The notes under the pieces were generated by a model that worked only from the letters and a program-made list of their open reading frames with translations, did no database searches and was not told the DNA's origin. Below, piece by piece: positions 26,365 to 35,424 of a stretch of 64,000 bases of DNA. Position numbers and translations under genes: made by a program. Positions within the stretch are counted from its first letter, which is position 1, and each line of letters opens with the position of its first letter. This stretch comes from Novosphingobium cyanobacteriorum (GTDB lineage Bacteria; Pseudomonadota; Alphaproteobacteria; Sphingomonadales; Sphingomonadaceae): positions 1-64,000 of the forward strand of contig NZ_JAROCY010000005.1 in the NCBI RefSeq assembly GCF_029436685.1, written 5' to 3'.

Positions 26365-26445
26365 GGAAAAACGCTTTCGGGGCCGGGCGAACCATCGAGA
26401 CAAACGACAGCGGACCCTTCCGCCCGGCCGGGACGAAAAGTGCGC

Positions 26446-26566
26446 TGCCATCGGTCTCGCCCAAGGGGCCAAGGCCCCTCGCCTGCGCCATGGCCTCTCG
26501 GCCAAGCATGTTGACGCACCGGACCTGCACTGAGCACAGGCGGCTACTCCCCGGGTGACGTACAGC
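26446..26566 (-). promoter_or_regulatory. yybP-ykoY manganese riboswitch
   Basis: On the minus strand the leader contains the conserved features of this family: GGGGAGTAGCC (complement of 26542-26552), then CGTCAACATGCTTGGCC about 40 nt later, a GC-rich arm, and the closing GGCGAGACC (about 26454-26462). The element ends about 80 nt before the start codon of the GDT1-family exporter gene. In other bacteria it turns on Mn2+ exporters when Mn2+ is high. The exact P1 boundaries are approximate. Confidence 0.85.
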
Positions 26567-26690
26567 GGCCCTAGCGGGGCAATACGGTGCTGGCAATCCC
26601 CGGAGAATCCTGCCAAGGCCGCCGCGCGAAAAGTCGACTCCATCGATAGACAATGGAGAGACCGCACCAGATCCTGTCCGGAGCGCCACT

Positions 26691-28085
26691 GTGACCAACA
26701 GAGCTTTCCTGACCGCGCTGGCGGCGCCTTGCGCCCTTGCGTCCGGTCTTCTTGCCTCCCCCGCCCATGCCGAGGCCGGCCCGCTGGCCCGCGCGCTGGG
26801 CACAGGGCCAGACTGGACGATCACCGCCAGCATCCGCGTGCGCGGCGAAGCGATCGACGGCCAGTTCCGCCCCACCGGCCCGCGCAGTGACAGCGCGGTT
26901 TCCATCCGCAGCACGCTGGCCGTGGAATACGACACCGGGCCGGTGCGGATCGGCGGCGAGGTGTGGGACGCGCGCATGTTTGGCGAGGCGGCCAATTCCA
27001 CCGCAGGTACGGCCGAGGTCAACGCGCTGGAACCGGTGCAGGCTTATGTAAAGGTGGAGCTGGGCGACTGGGGCAAGGGTGCCAAGGGTGGCAGGGGCCT
27101 GCTGACGTTGGGCCGCCAGACCATGGACATCGGCTCGCGCCGCCTGGTGGCACGCAACCGCTTTCGCAACACCACCAATGCCTTCACCGGGGCGAACCTG
27201 GAATGGACGGCTGCTGGCGGAATCCACGCGCAGGCGTTCTGGGTCATGCCGCAGGCGCGCCTGCCTGACGATGCGCCGGGCATCCATGACAACCGCGTGG
27301 TGCTGGACCGGGAATCGGGCACGCTGCAGTTCTATGGCGCGGACCTGACGCTGCCGCATGTGCTGGGCGGCACGCTTGAGGCCTATGCCTTCGGCCTGGC
27401 AGAGCGCGACGCGCCGGGGCGCCTGACGCGCAATCGCCGGATCGGCACCTTAGGCGGACGGCTGTTTGCCAAGCCGGCGGCGGGCACGTGGGACCATGAT
27501 GTCGAAGTTGCCTGGCAGTTCGGCAAGACGCGGCGATCGACCAGTGCGACAGACCTCGCCGACGTGACCGTCAGCGCGTGGTGGACCCATGCCGAGGCGG
27601 GTTACAGCATGACAGGTGCGTGGCACCCGCGTTTCGCCGTGCTGTTTGACGCAGCCAGCGGCGATGGCGGCAAGCCGGGCCGGTATGGCCGGTTCGATAC
27701 GCTTTATGGTTCACGCCGCGCCGACTTCGGCCCCACGGCGTTCTATGGCGCACTTCAGCGCAGCAACATCGTTTCGCCCGGGGCGCGGGTGGACCTGACA
27801 TTTTCGAAGCACACCGACCTGCAGGCGACATATCGCGCGCTGTGGCTGGAAGACCGGCGCGATGCCTTCGCCACCACCGGGGTGAAGGATGCCACGGGCG
27901 CTTCTGGCCGCTTTGCCGGGCACCAGCTGGATGCGCGGCTGCGGCATTGGCTGGTGCCGGGGCTGCTGCAGGCCGAGGCGGGCGGCGTGGTGCTGATCAA
28001 GGGCGGCGTGCTGAAGTCCGCGCCCAATGCGCCCGCAACGGGTGACACCACCTATGGCTACATCGACCTGTCGCTGATGCTCTGA
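26691..28085 (+). CDS. Alginate-export-type outer-membrane porin
   Basis: The 464-aa protein has a signal peptide (cleavage after SPAHA, about residue 27) and a beta-barrel pattern typical of the alginate export family (AlgE-like): RVRGEAIDGQFR, LAVEYDTGPVRIGGEVWDARMFG, GRGLLTLGRQTMDIGSRRLVARNRFRNTTNAFTG. It ends in a hydrophobic strand (YGYIDLSLML). Members are passive channels for anionic compounds; being alone, its substrate is open. It starts with GTG after a GGAG site and is divergent from the riboswitch-controlled gene. Confidence 0.8.
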   Translation: MTNRAFLTALAAPCALASGLLASPAHAEAGPLARALGTGPDWTITASIRVRGEAIDGQFRPTGPRSDSAVSIRSTLAVEYDTGPVRIGGEVWDARMFGEAANSTAGTAEVNALEPVQAYVKVELGDWGKGAKGGRGLLTLGRQTMDIGSRRLVARNRFRNTTNAFTGANLEWTAAGGIHAQAFWVMPQARLPDDAPGIHDNRVVLDRESGTLQFYGADLTLPHVLGGTLEAYAFGLAERDAPGRLTRNRRIGTLGGRLFAKPAAGTWDHDVEVAWQFGKTRRSTSATDLADVTVSAWWTHAEAGYSMTGAWHPRFAVLFDAASGDGGKPGRYGRFDTLYGSRRADFGPTAFYGALQRSNIVSPGARVDLTFSKHTDLQATYRALWLEDRRDAFATTGVKDATGASGRFAGHQLDARLRHWLVPGLLQAEAGGVVLIKGGVLKSAPNAPATGDTTYGYIDLSLML

Positions 28086-28249
28086 CGCGCGGCCACGGCT
28101 TTCAGGATCGCGCGCTTTTCCGCCACGGCGGCGGTGAACCACGCGGCGATCTCGGCCAGCGTGCGATGGCAGCCGGTGCAGGTATCGGCCTGCACCACGC
28201 AGACCCCGATGCAGGGGCTCGGCACGTCTTCGGCCACGGGCGCTGTCAT
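28058..28249 (-). CDS. DUF1289 small cysteine protein
   Basis: The 63-aa protein carries the DUF1289 pattern PCIGVCVVQADTCTGCHRTLAEIAAW, with four Cys likely to bind a metal. Function is unknown. Its 3' end overlaps the convergent porin gene by 28 bp and its start codon overlaps the stop codon region of the upstream peptidase gene by 4 bp, so it is translated from the peptidase transcript. Confidence 0.85.
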   Translation of the reverse strand: MTAPVAEDVPSPCIGVCVVQADTCTGCHRTLAEIAAWFTAAVAEKRAILKAVAARQSISDRSM

Positions 28250-29550
28250 TTTCGTTCGGCCGCCAGCCTGCTCATCAACAGCGCGGCGCGCTTGGCCTGC
28301 CGCCAGATGCTGGGGATGTCGACCGTTTCGGCCGGGGTGTGATCGCCGCTGGAAACCGGGCCCATGCCGGCCAGCGAATCCACGTCCGCCGCCACGAAGC
28401 TGATGTCCCCCGCCCCGCGCTTGGCCGGATCGAGTGCGCCCATCTGCGGCAGGCCGAGCGCGGTGTTGACCATGTTCAGCTTGGCCAGCAGCGCCTTGTT
28501 GCCTTCGGTCGGCGCCATCGGCGGATAGCCTTCGCCGATCTGCAGCGTGGCCTTCGCCCCCGGATAATCGCGCGCGACGATCGCCTGCATCTTGGCCACC
28601 GCGGCGGCGTTCTGTTCGGGCGAAAGCGTGCGCAGGTCTCCGCGCGCCAGGGCCTGCGCGGGGATGATGTTGGTCTTGCCCGCGGCGCTGGCGTGGGCCT
28701 CATCCGCCGCCAGATCGGCCTGCGCGCCGCCCGCGATCAGGCCGACGTTCAGCGTCAGGTTCGGTTCGGGAATCTCGGCGCGCATGGCGGCGATGATGCG
28801 GGACAGGGCATAGATCGCGCCATCCCCGCTCGATCCGAACACGCCGCTGGAATGCGCGCTTCTTGCGCTGACGGTGATCGTCCAATCCTGCACCGACCGG
28901 CGGGCGATGGAGCCAATGTCCTGCCCGTCCTGCGTTACCAGCCCTTCGAAATCGAGCGCGTAGTCGGCCAGTTTTCCCTGCGCGATCAAGTCCTTGCGCG
29001 CTTCGCTCAGCGGCGCGCCGCTGTCCTCCTCGTCTCCGGTGAGGAAGGCCACGATCTGCGCATCCTTCAGCGTGCCCGCCGCCTGCATCGCGCGCAGCGC
29101 GGCGAGCATCACCGCGATGCCGCCCTTGTCATCCGAAACGCCCGGCCCGGTGGCGAAATCACCTTTCCTTTCAAAGCGCTGGAACGGGCTGTCGGGCTCG
29201 AACACGGTGTCGATATGCCCGATCAGCAGCAGGCGCGGACCGCGCCCTGCGTGGGTCGCGACAAGGTGCCCGGCGCGGCCGGTGTGCTCCATCGGCAGCC
29301 ACTGCACCGTAAAGCCCAGCGCCTCGAATTCAGGCGTGAGCATGGCGGCCATGGCCTTGTTGCCGGCGATGTTGCGGCTGCCGCTGTTCTGGTCGACCAT
29401 CCGCTGCAGCAGCGCCAGCGTACGGTCCTTTTCCACCTCAACCGTTGAAATCATTTGCTTTTCCGCCGCATCATGCTGCGGTGCAGCAAGAGCGGTTGAG
29501 AAGGACAGAAGCAGGGCTGAAAGCGACAGAAGGGGGGCTGAGGCGCGCAT
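28246..29550 (-). CDS. Secreted M20-family metallopeptidase
   Basis: The 434-aa protein has a signal peptide (cleavage near ALAA, residue 23) and the zinc-binding plan of M20/carboxypeptidase G2-like enzymes: LLLIGHIDTV (H112, D114), GPGVSDDKGG (D140) and FLTGDEEDSG (E174/E175), with a dimerisation lid between about 210 and 330. It probably cleaves peptides or N-acyl or folate-type conjugates in the periplasm. It is followed by the DUF1289 gene with a 4-bp overlap. Confidence 0.88.
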   Translation of the reverse strand: MRASAPLLSLSALLLSFSTALAAPQHDAAEKQMISTVEVEKDRTLALLQRMVDQNSGSRNIAGNKAMAAMLTPEFEALGFTVQWLPMEHTGRAGHLVATHAGRGPRLLLIGHIDTVFEPDSPFQRFERKGDFATGPGVSDDKGGIAVMLAALRAMQAAGTLKDAQIVAFLTGDEEDSGAPLSEARKDLIAQGKLADYALDFEGLVTQDGQDIGSIARRSVQDWTITVSARSAHSSGVFGSSGDGAIYALSRIIAAMRAEIPEPNLTLNVGLIAGGAQADLAADEAHASAAGKTNIIPAQALARGDLRTLSPEQNAAAVAKMQAIVARDYPGAKATLQIGEGYPPMAPTEGNKALLAKLNMVNTALGLPQMGALDPAKRGAGDISFVAADVDSLAGMGPVSSGDHTPAETVDIPSIWRQAKRAALLMSRLAAERK

Positions 29551-29831
29551 AGGGCCTGTCTAGCCCGGCGGCGCGTGCAGGCATACTCCCCTTGTTCACG
29601 CAATTTCCTTGCGTTTGCGCGCAATGCCGCCTATGTGCGCCGCAGCAAGACCGGCGACAGTTCCGTCGTAGGCCTGAGCCAGCGTGAGATCCGGTGCGAG
29701 ACAGCACCTGCGATCCGCCCCGGCCGAACGGGCTTGCACCACCGGCTTCCCCTTCACGCACGGGTCGCAGTTTCGACCCTGCCGCGCGCGCCCTCCGGTT
29801 GCGCGCGCTGCATCCAACGTATTGGAATCAC
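29551..29831. other. Intergenic region before the RNA helicase gene
   Basis: These 281 bp separate the divergent peptidase and helicase genes. No gene or RNA family was recognised. The long distance suggests a long 5' leader for the helicase, as is common for DEAD-box genes that are temperature or growth regulated, but nothing in the sequence proves it. Confidence 0.35.
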
Positions 29832-31385
29832 ATGTCCTATTTTTCCGACCTTGGCCTTGCCGAGCCCATTCTCCGCGCGCTTGAATCCAAGGGTTACAAC
29901 GATCCCACGCCGATCCAGCGCCAGGCGATCCCCGCGCTGATGGAAGGGCGCGACCTGCTGGGCATCGCCCAGACCGGCACGGGCAAGACCGCCGCGTTCT
30001 CGCTCCCCTCGCTCCACCGCCTGGCCGCCGATCCCAAGCCCCGGAAGCCGGCCTCGTGCCGGATGCTGGTGCTTTCGCCCACCCGCGAACTGGCGGCGCA
30101 GATTGCCGACAACATGAAGAGCTATGCCAAGAACCTGAATCTGGGCGTGGAATGCGTGTTCGGCGGCGTGCCGGTGGGCAAGCAGGCCCGCCGCCTGGTG
30201 CCGGGCACCGACATCCTGGTGGCCACGCCGGGCCGCCTGCTCGACCTGATCGACCAGCGCGCGCTGACGCTGGGCCGGGTGGAGATCTTCGTGCTGGACG
30301 AAGCCGACCAGATGATGGACCTGGGCTTCATCCACGCGCTGAAGCGGGTGGCCAACCTGCTGCCCAAGAACCGCCAGAGCCTGTTCTTTTCGGCGACGAT
30401 GCCCAAGTCGATCGAGGACCTGGGCAAGCAGTTCATCCACAATCCGGTGAAGGTTGAGGTTGCCCCGCAATCGACCACCGCCGAGCGCGTGGAACAGTAC
30501 ATCACCTTCCTGAACCAGGGGGAAAAGCAGGCGCTGCTGACGCTGCGCATCCGCGCGCTGCTGGCTGACAAGCAGCTGGACCGCGCGCTGGTGTTCACCC
30601 GCACAAAGCATGGCGCGGACCGCGTGGTGCGCCACCTGTCCAGCGCCGGAATCGACGCCCGCGCCATCCACGGCAACAAGAGCCAGGCGCAGCGCACCGC
30701 CGCGCTTGAGGCGTTCCGCCAGGGTTCGTGCCCGGTGCTGGTGGCGACCGACATTGCCGCGCGGGGCATCGACGTTTCGGGCGTGAGCCACGTGTTCAAC
30801 TTCGAGCTGCCCAACGTGCCCGAACAGTACGTGCACCGCATCGGCCGCACCGCGCGCGCCGGGGCCCAAGGCATCGCGATGAGCTTCTGCGCGCCGGATG
30901 AAAAGCCGTATCTGAAGGACATCGAGAAGCTGACGCGGGTGAAGATCGACGTGATGCCGCTGCCCGAAGGCTTCCTGGCCGACGCGGCGAAGCTGCCCGC
31001 GCCGAGCCGCAAGCCCGAGGAAGCCGCGCAGGATGCCCGCCGCGAGGAACGCGATGCGCGGGGCCGGTTCGGCCAGCGTGGCGGGGGCCAGCGTGATGGG
31101 GGCCAGCGCAGCGGCGGTGGCCGCAGCGATGGCGGACGCAGCGGCGGTGGCCGGGGCGACCAGCAGGCCCATGGCGGCCGCGCGCAGGGTCGCGATGGCA
31201 AGCCCCGCGACGTGAGCCCGCGGCAGGAGCGCCGCGATGGCGAGCGCGGTCCGGTGCGCAATCCGCTGCATACCGACCGGGCCGAGCGCCCGGAAGGCGA
31301 ACGTGATGGCCAGCAGCGCCGGTTCCGCCCGCGCGGCGCGCCGGGCGTGGGCCAGCACCGCAACAAGGTGCGCCGCGCCGGCTGA
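29832..31385 (+). CDS. DEAD-box RNA helicase, RhlE-like
   Basis: The 517-aa protein has the complete helicase motif set: Q motif with PTPIQ, AQTGTGKT (46-53), PTRELA, DEAD at 156-159, SAT, the Ib/IV region, and HRIGRTAR starting at H335. From about residue 385 the tail is rich in Arg and Gly (QRGGGQRDGGQRSGGGRSDGG), a typical RNA-binding extension of RhlE/CsdA-type helicases. It remodels structured RNA or ribosome precursors. ATG 29832 begins the family's conserved SYFSDLGL; the frame extends further upstream without resemblance. Confidence 0.93.
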   Translation: MSYFSDLGLAEPILRALESKGYNDPTPIQRQAIPALMEGRDLLGIAQTGTGKTAAFSLPSLHRLAADPKPRKPASCRMLVLSPTRELAAQIADNMKSYAKNLNLGVECVFGGVPVGKQARRLVPGTDILVATPGRLLDLIDQRALTLGRVEIFVLDEADQMMDLGFIHALKRVANLLPKNRQSLFFSATMPKSIEDLGKQFIHNPVKVEVAPQSTTAERVEQYITFLNQGEKQALLTLRIRALLADKQLDRALVFTRTKHGADRVVRHLSSAGIDARAIHGNKSQAQRTAALEAFRQGSCPVLVATDIAARGIDVSGVSHVFNFELPNVPEQYVHRIGRTARAGAQGIAMSFCAPDEKPYLKDIEKLTRVKIDVMPLPEGFLADAAKLPAPSRKPEEAAQDARREERDARGRFGQRGGGQRDGGQRSGGGRSDGGRSGGGRGDQQAHGGRAQGRDGKPRDVSPRQERRDGERGPVRNPLHTDRAERPEGERDGQQRRFRPRGAPGVGQHRNKVRRAG

Positions 31386-31477
31386 TCGGGGCTGCGAAAA
31401 CGACAACGGGGAAAGAAGCGCCGAATAGGCCCTTCTTCCCCCTGTCCCCGGCGGCGCGATTCTGGCAGGAGGCGCGC

Positions 31478-32188
31478 ATGGACAGCCTTTGGCTTTCGGC
31501 CCTTGCCATGACCGTGATCGTTGCGGTGCGATATCTCGCCACAAGCGGGCTTTTCGCCTGGCTGACGCACCGGGTGCGGCCCGGGCGCTATGCCGGGCTG
31601 GAACAGCAGATGCGGCGCGAGATCGCGTGGAGCCTTGCCTCAGCCGCGATCTATGGCGTGCCCGCAGGCGTGATCGCGTGGGGCTGGCAGAAGCATGGCT
31701 GGACCCGGATCTATGCCGATCCGCGCGATTATCCGCTGTGGTGGCTGCCGGTTTCCTTCCTGCTGTACCTGCTGCTGCACGATACCTGGTTTTATTGGAC
31801 GCACCGCTGGATGCACCGCCCGAAGGTGTTCCGCGCGATCCATGGCATCCACCATGCCAGCCGCCCGCCCACGGCATGGGCCGCCATGAATTTTCACCCG
31901 ATCGAGGCCGCAATCGTGGGCCTGTTCATCCCCGCGCTGGTCTTTGTGGTGCCGATCCACGTGGGCATGCTGGGGCTGGTGCTGCTGGTAATGACGGTGA
32001 TGGGGGTAACCAACCACATGGGCTGGGAAATCTTTCCGCGCCGCATCGTTCATGCCCCGGCAGGGAAGTGGCTGATAACGGCCAGCCACCATCACCGCCA
32101 TCACGAGCAGTATAAATGCAACTACGGCCTGTATTTTCGCCACTGGGATCATCTGTGCAAGACGGACAAGGGGCTTTCCGCGCCATGA
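31478..32188 (+). CDS. Sterol desaturase / fatty acid hydroxylase family membrane protein
   Basis: The 236-aa integral membrane protein has about four to five hydrophobic segments and the di-iron histidine clusters HDTWFYWTHRWMHR (H101, H109, H113), HGIHH (122-126) and HHHRHH near residue 205. The family introduces hydroxyl groups or double bonds into lipids, sterols or carotenoids; sphingomonads use relatives for hydroxylated sphingolipids and carotenoids. Which lipid is modified here is unknown. It overlaps the next gene by 4 bp. Confidence 0.88.
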   Translation: MDSLWLSALAMTVIVAVRYLATSGLFAWLTHRVRPGRYAGLEQQMRREIAWSLASAAIYGVPAGVIAWGWQKHGWTRIYADPRDYPLWWLPVSFLLYLLLHDTWFYWTHRWMHRPKVFRAIHGIHHASRPPTAWAAMNFHPIEAAIVGLFIPALVFVVPIHVGMLGLVLLVMTVMGVTNHMGWEIFPRRIVHAPAGKWLITASHHHRHHEQYKCNYGLYFRHWDHLCKTDKGLSAP

Positions 32189-32640
32189 ACACCACTGGCC
32201 GCGCCATGAAGCGACTGGCGATGCTGGCACCGCTGGCGCTGCTTGGCGCGAATGCGCCGATCGGGACGACCGTCTCCGTCAACGTGAACGCCATGCGGGA
32301 CAGCAACGGCTTTGTCCGCATGTGCCTTACCGGCAACGCTGCGATGTTTCCCAAGAAGTGCGACCTGGACCCTGCGGCGAAGCGCGTGATCGTGAAGGCG
32401 AGCGATGCCGGGACCGTGGTGTTTCACGACGTGCCACCGGGCCGCTATGCCATTGCCCTGCTGCATGACGAGAACGGCAACGGCAAGATGGACTGGTCCT
32501 TCATCGGCATGCCCAAGGAAGGCTTCGGCTTCAGCCGCGACGCACCGGTGCGGCTGAGCGCGCCCAAGTTCGACGCGGCGGCATTCGAGGTATCGGGCCA
32601 GCCGGTGAAGATGAGCATGAAGGTGCGCTACCTGTTGTGA
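32185..32640 (+). CDS. DUF2141 secreted protein
   Basis: The 151-aa protein has a short signal peptide (KRLAMLAPLALLGANA) and the DUF2141 pattern VVFHDVPPGRYAIALLHDENGNGKMDWSFIGMPKEGFGFSRD. Function is unknown; it is probably periplasmic or surface-associated. Its ATG overlaps the stop codon of the hydroxylase gene, and the gene overlaps the MFS gene by 4 bp, so these three form one transcription unit. Met8 (32206) is an alternative start. Confidence 0.85.
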   Translation: MNTTGRAMKRLAMLAPLALLGANAPIGTTVSVNVNAMRDSNGFVRMCLTGNAAMFPKKCDLDPAAKRVIVKASDAGTVVFHDVPPGRYAIALLHDENGNGKMDWSFIGMPKEGFGFSRDAPVRLSAPKFDAAAFEVSGQPVKMSMKVRYLL

Positions 32641-33944
32641 CATCGACGCCGCCCCAGCCTCCCGATCAGCCGACCGGCAGGGGCGCGCTTGCTCCGTTCC
32701 GCTATCCCGCGTTCCGGTCGATCTGGATCGCCAACCTGTTTTCCAACGTTGGATCGACGATCCAGTCGGTTGCGGCGGCGTGGCTGATGACCGACCTGAC
32801 CAGCAGCCACGTGCTGGTGGCGCTGGTGCAGGCATCGGCCACGATTCCCATCCTGCTGCTGGGCGTGTTTGCCGGGGCGATTGCCGACAATTTCGACCGC
32901 CGCCGGGTGATGATGGCGGCGCAGACCGGCATGCTGGCGGTTTCCGCAATCCTCGCCGTGATGGGCTATGCCGGTTGGATCACGCCGCTGTCGCTGCTGG
33001 CGCTGACGCTGATGGTGGGCATTGGCACCGCTCTTAACGGGCCGGCATGGCAGGCATCGGTGCGGCTGCAGGTGGGCCGGGCGGATCTGCCGCAGGCCAT
33101 TGCGCTCAACGCCATATCGTTCAACCTGGCGCGCAGTGTTGGCCCGGCGCTGGGCGGGCTGCTGATTTCGCTGTGGAGCGTAAGCCTGGCCTTTGCGATC
33201 AATGCGGCCAGTTATATCGGCATGATCGTGGTGCTGTGGCTGTGGCGGCCCGAAGCACCGCGGCCGCAGCGCCAGCCAATGCTGGCGGCGATCCGCGTCG
33301 GCGCGGAATTCTGCTGGCAATCCATCCCGATCCGCAAGGTGCTGCTGCGCGGGGCCTGCTTCGGCATCGGCGCGGCGGGCATGCAGGCGTTGCTGCCCAC
33401 GGTGGTCCGTCAGCTGCTGCACGGCACGGAGCTGGACTATGGCCTGATGCTGGGCGCGTTCGGCATCGGATCGATCGTGGTGGCGCTGTGGGTGGGCAAG
33501 GCGCGGCGGCGCTTTGGCAGCGAAAACGTGGTAAGCGTGGGCGCGGCCGCGTTCATCGTATCGCTGCTGGTGCTGTCCACGGCGCGATCGATGCCATTGG
33601 CTCTGATCGCCTCGCTGCTGGGCGGGATGGGCTGGGTCTGCGCGATGACCAGCCTGAACGTGGCGATGCAGCTGCGTTCGCCCGAGGCGATCCTGGGACG
33701 GTGCCTTTCGATCTACCAGGCGGTGACGTTTGGCGGGATGGCGGCCGGGGCATGGCTGTGGGGCACGGTGGCCGACAAGATCAGCCTGCCGTTCGCGCTG
33801 GATGCGGCGGCGGTGTGGATGGCGCTGACGCTTGCGCTGCGCTTCATCGCTCCTATGCCGACGCGCGAGGAAGGACGCCTCGATTCGGTGGAGGAACCCA
33901 ATGCCAAGCAACCCGGCACCGGCGGAAGCGCCCGCCCAGCCTGA
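32637..33944 (+). CDS. MFS exporter (EntS-like)
   Basis: The 435-aa protein has 12 predicted transmembrane helices and the layout of the MFS_3/EntS branch: FRYPAFRSIWIANLFSNVGSTIQSVAAAWLMTDLT at the N-terminus and the loop motif DNFDRRRVM between helices 2 and 3. The branch includes siderophore and drug exporters. It starts with GTG in a GTGA overlap with the DUF2141 gene. The substrate is not evident. Confidence 0.88.
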   Translation: MTSTPPQPPDQPTGRGALAPFRYPAFRSIWIANLFSNVGSTIQSVAAAWLMTDLTSSHVLVALVQASATIPILLLGVFAGAIADNFDRRRVMMAAQTGMLAVSAILAVMGYAGWITPLSLLALTLMVGIGTALNGPAWQASVRLQVGRADLPQAIALNAISFNLARSVGPALGGLLISLWSVSLAFAINAASYIGMIVVLWLWRPEAPRPQRQPMLAAIRVGAEFCWQSIPIRKVLLRGACFGIGAAGMQALLPTVVRQLLHGTELDYGLMLGAFGIGSIVVALWVGKARRRFGSENVVSVGAAAFIVSLLVLSTARSMPLALIASLLGGMGWVCAMTSLNVAMQLRSPEAILGRCLSIYQAVTFGGMAAGAWLWGTVADKISLPFALDAAAVWMALTLALRFIAPMPTREEGRLDSVEEPNAKQPGTGGSARPA

Positions 33945-34824
33945 TCTGACGCCTGATGCGACCGGGCCGCTGCGCTCGGTGCTGTACATGCCCGCAAGCA
34001 ATGCGCGCGCGATGGAAAAGGCCCGCACGCTGGACTGCGACGCGGTGGCGCTGGATCTGGAAGACGCGGTTGCGCCCGGGATGAAGGAAGAGGCGCGCGC
34101 CGCGCTGGTGCGCGAGGCGCAGGCCGGCGGGTTTGGCCACCGCCGGCTGATCGGCCGGATCAACGCACTGTCCACGCCATGGGGCGCCAACGATATCGCC
34201 GCGCTGGCCGCTGCGCCGCTGGACGCGTTGCTGGCGCCCAAGGTGGACACGGCGCAGGACATTGCCGCGCTTTCCGCCGCGATGGATGCGGCTGGATATG
34301 CCAGCACCGTGGCGCTGTGGGTGATGATCGAGACGCCGCGCGCGGTGCTGGCGCTGGAACGGATCGCGGCGATGGCGGCGGACACGCGGCTGGCCGGATT
34401 CGTGCTGGGGCTGAACGACCTGGCCAAGGACACCGGCATCGCCCAGCTGCCGGGACGGGCGGCGTTCCTGCCGGTGCTGGTGCAGGCATTGCTGGCGGCG
34501 CGGGCCAACGGGCTGATCCTGCTGGACGGGGTGTGCAACGCCATCGATGATCCCGCACGGCTTGAAGGCGAATGTGCGCAGGCGCGCGAACTGGGGATGG
34601 AAGGCAAGACGCTGATCCATCCATCGCAGATCGCCGTGGCGAATCGCGTGTTTGCGCCGGACGAGACCGAGCTGGCCGAGGCGCAGGCGATCGTGGCGGC
34701 GTTTGCCGACCCCGCCAATGCGGGCAAGGGCGCGCTGCGCGTGAACGGCAAGATGGCCGAGCTGCTGCACCGGGACATGGCGGTGAAGCTGATCAAGCAG
34801 GCCGAGGCGATCGGAGCGCGGTAG
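33901..34824 (+). CDS. HpcH/HpaI aldolase / citrate lyase beta (CitE-like) family
   Basis: The 307-aa TIM-barrel enzyme has the CitE-like pattern: LRSVLYMPASNARAMEKARTLDCDAVALDLEDAVAPGMKEEAR, RINALSTPWGANDI, WVMIETPRAVL, LGLNDLAKDTG and GKTLIHPSQIAVAN. Such enzymes cleave malyl-, citramalyl- or methylmalyl-CoA thioesters or their free acids with Mg2+. GGAGGAAC before the ATG fixes the start, which overlaps the MFS gene by 44 bp. The C-terminal extension is short. Confidence 0.88.
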   Translation: MPSNPAPAEAPAQPDLTPDATGPLRSVLYMPASNARAMEKARTLDCDAVALDLEDAVAPGMKEEARAALVREAQAGGFGHRRLIGRINALSTPWGANDIAALAAAPLDALLAPKVDTAQDIAALSAAMDAAGYASTVALWVMIETPRAVLALERIAAMAADTRLAGFVLGLNDLAKDTGIAQLPGRAAFLPVLVQALLAARANGLILLDGVCNAIDDPARLEGECAQARELGMEGKTLIHPSQIAVANRVFAPDETELAEAQAIVAAFADPANAGKGALRVNGKMAELLHRDMAVKLIKQAEAIGAR

Positions 34825-34940
34825 CGTGCCTATGGATCGGAGCACCATCATCGGCGCAAAGTGGGCCAGCATCGGCGAATCGTGATCGCCGCTTCCGCAG
34901 GGGCATCCCCGCTTAACCGAGAGGAATAGCGACCCTGTTC

Positions 34941-35033
34941 AACCGGCCCGCTCACCCGCCCTGCCCCCGCGGCAGGCAATGCTGCTGGGTGGTCCGATCG
35001 GACATCCGGGCGGGGGATCAGGCCGATGCCGGC
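34941..35033. repeat. Hairpin element (REP/MITE-like), copy 2
   Basis: An imperfect inverted repeat whose right half (34986-35032) matches the right arm of the element at 25657-25764 when a 12-13 bp insertion (around CCGATCGGACAT) is allowed; shared blocks are TGGGTGG, CGGGCGGGGGA and GGCCG-TGCCG. It lies in the 324-bp gap between the CitE-like gene and rpmJ and may stop transcription. Confidence 0.6.
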
Positions 35034-35071
35034 AAGGAAGGGGCGGGTGGCCTTTCCGCACCTGCCAAGAG

Positions 35072-35100
35072 TTGACTTTCCACAGGGCCGTGGGTAACGG
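35072..35100 (+). promoter_or_regulatory. Predicted rpmJ promoter
   Basis: TTGACT (35072-35077), a 17-bp spacer and TAACGG (35095-35100) lie 49 bp before the rpmJ start codon. The -35 is good and the -10 is weak, as often in sphingomonads. Called by eye. Confidence 0.4.
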
Positions 35101-35148
35101 CCACGCTTCAATTTTCGGCCCGGTCGCTTCGGGCAAAGGGATTCGGAC

Positions 35149-35274
35149 ATGAAGATTCGCAACAGCCTGAAGTCGCTCAAGGACCGCCACCGGGACAACC
35201 GCGTGATCCGCCGCCGTGGCCGCGTCTATGTGATCAACAAGACCCAGAAGCGCTTCAAGGCGCGTCAGGGCTGA
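35149..35274 (+). CDS. rpmJ: 50S ribosomal protein L36
   Basis: The 41-aa protein begins [20 protein letters not shown] and ends KRFKARQG, the standard L36 of alphaproteobacteria. It lacks the zinc-binding cysteines of the zinc form (Asn17 replaces Cys), so it does not depend on zinc. It is transcribed alone between the hairpin element and a strong terminator-like hairpin. It is short enough to be missed by gene callers. Confidence 0.95.
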   Translation: MKIRNSLKSLKDRHRDNRVIRRRGRVYVINKTQKRFKARQG

Positions 35275-35346
35275 TCAAACAGTTTCGCCATGGTCCGCGA
35301 CGGCGGGCCATGGCGGATCCCGGCAAGCCTCTTTGATGAGGCCTTG

Positions 35347-35365
35347 GCCCCCGCACTGCGGGGGC
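35347..35365 (+). terminator. Rho-independent-type terminator after rpmJ
   Basis: GCCCCCGC-ACT-GCGGGGGC is a perfect 8-bp stem followed by ATTGTCGTTT. A weaker dyad (CGCCATGG / CCATGGCG) lies at about 35287-35315. The pair sits between rpmJ and the HAD gene. Confidence 0.7.
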
Positions 35366-35424
35366 ATTGTCGTTTATAGGCCCGGGTCGTTCATGTCCCA
35401 GCCACTCTCTCGCACAGGTGATTC

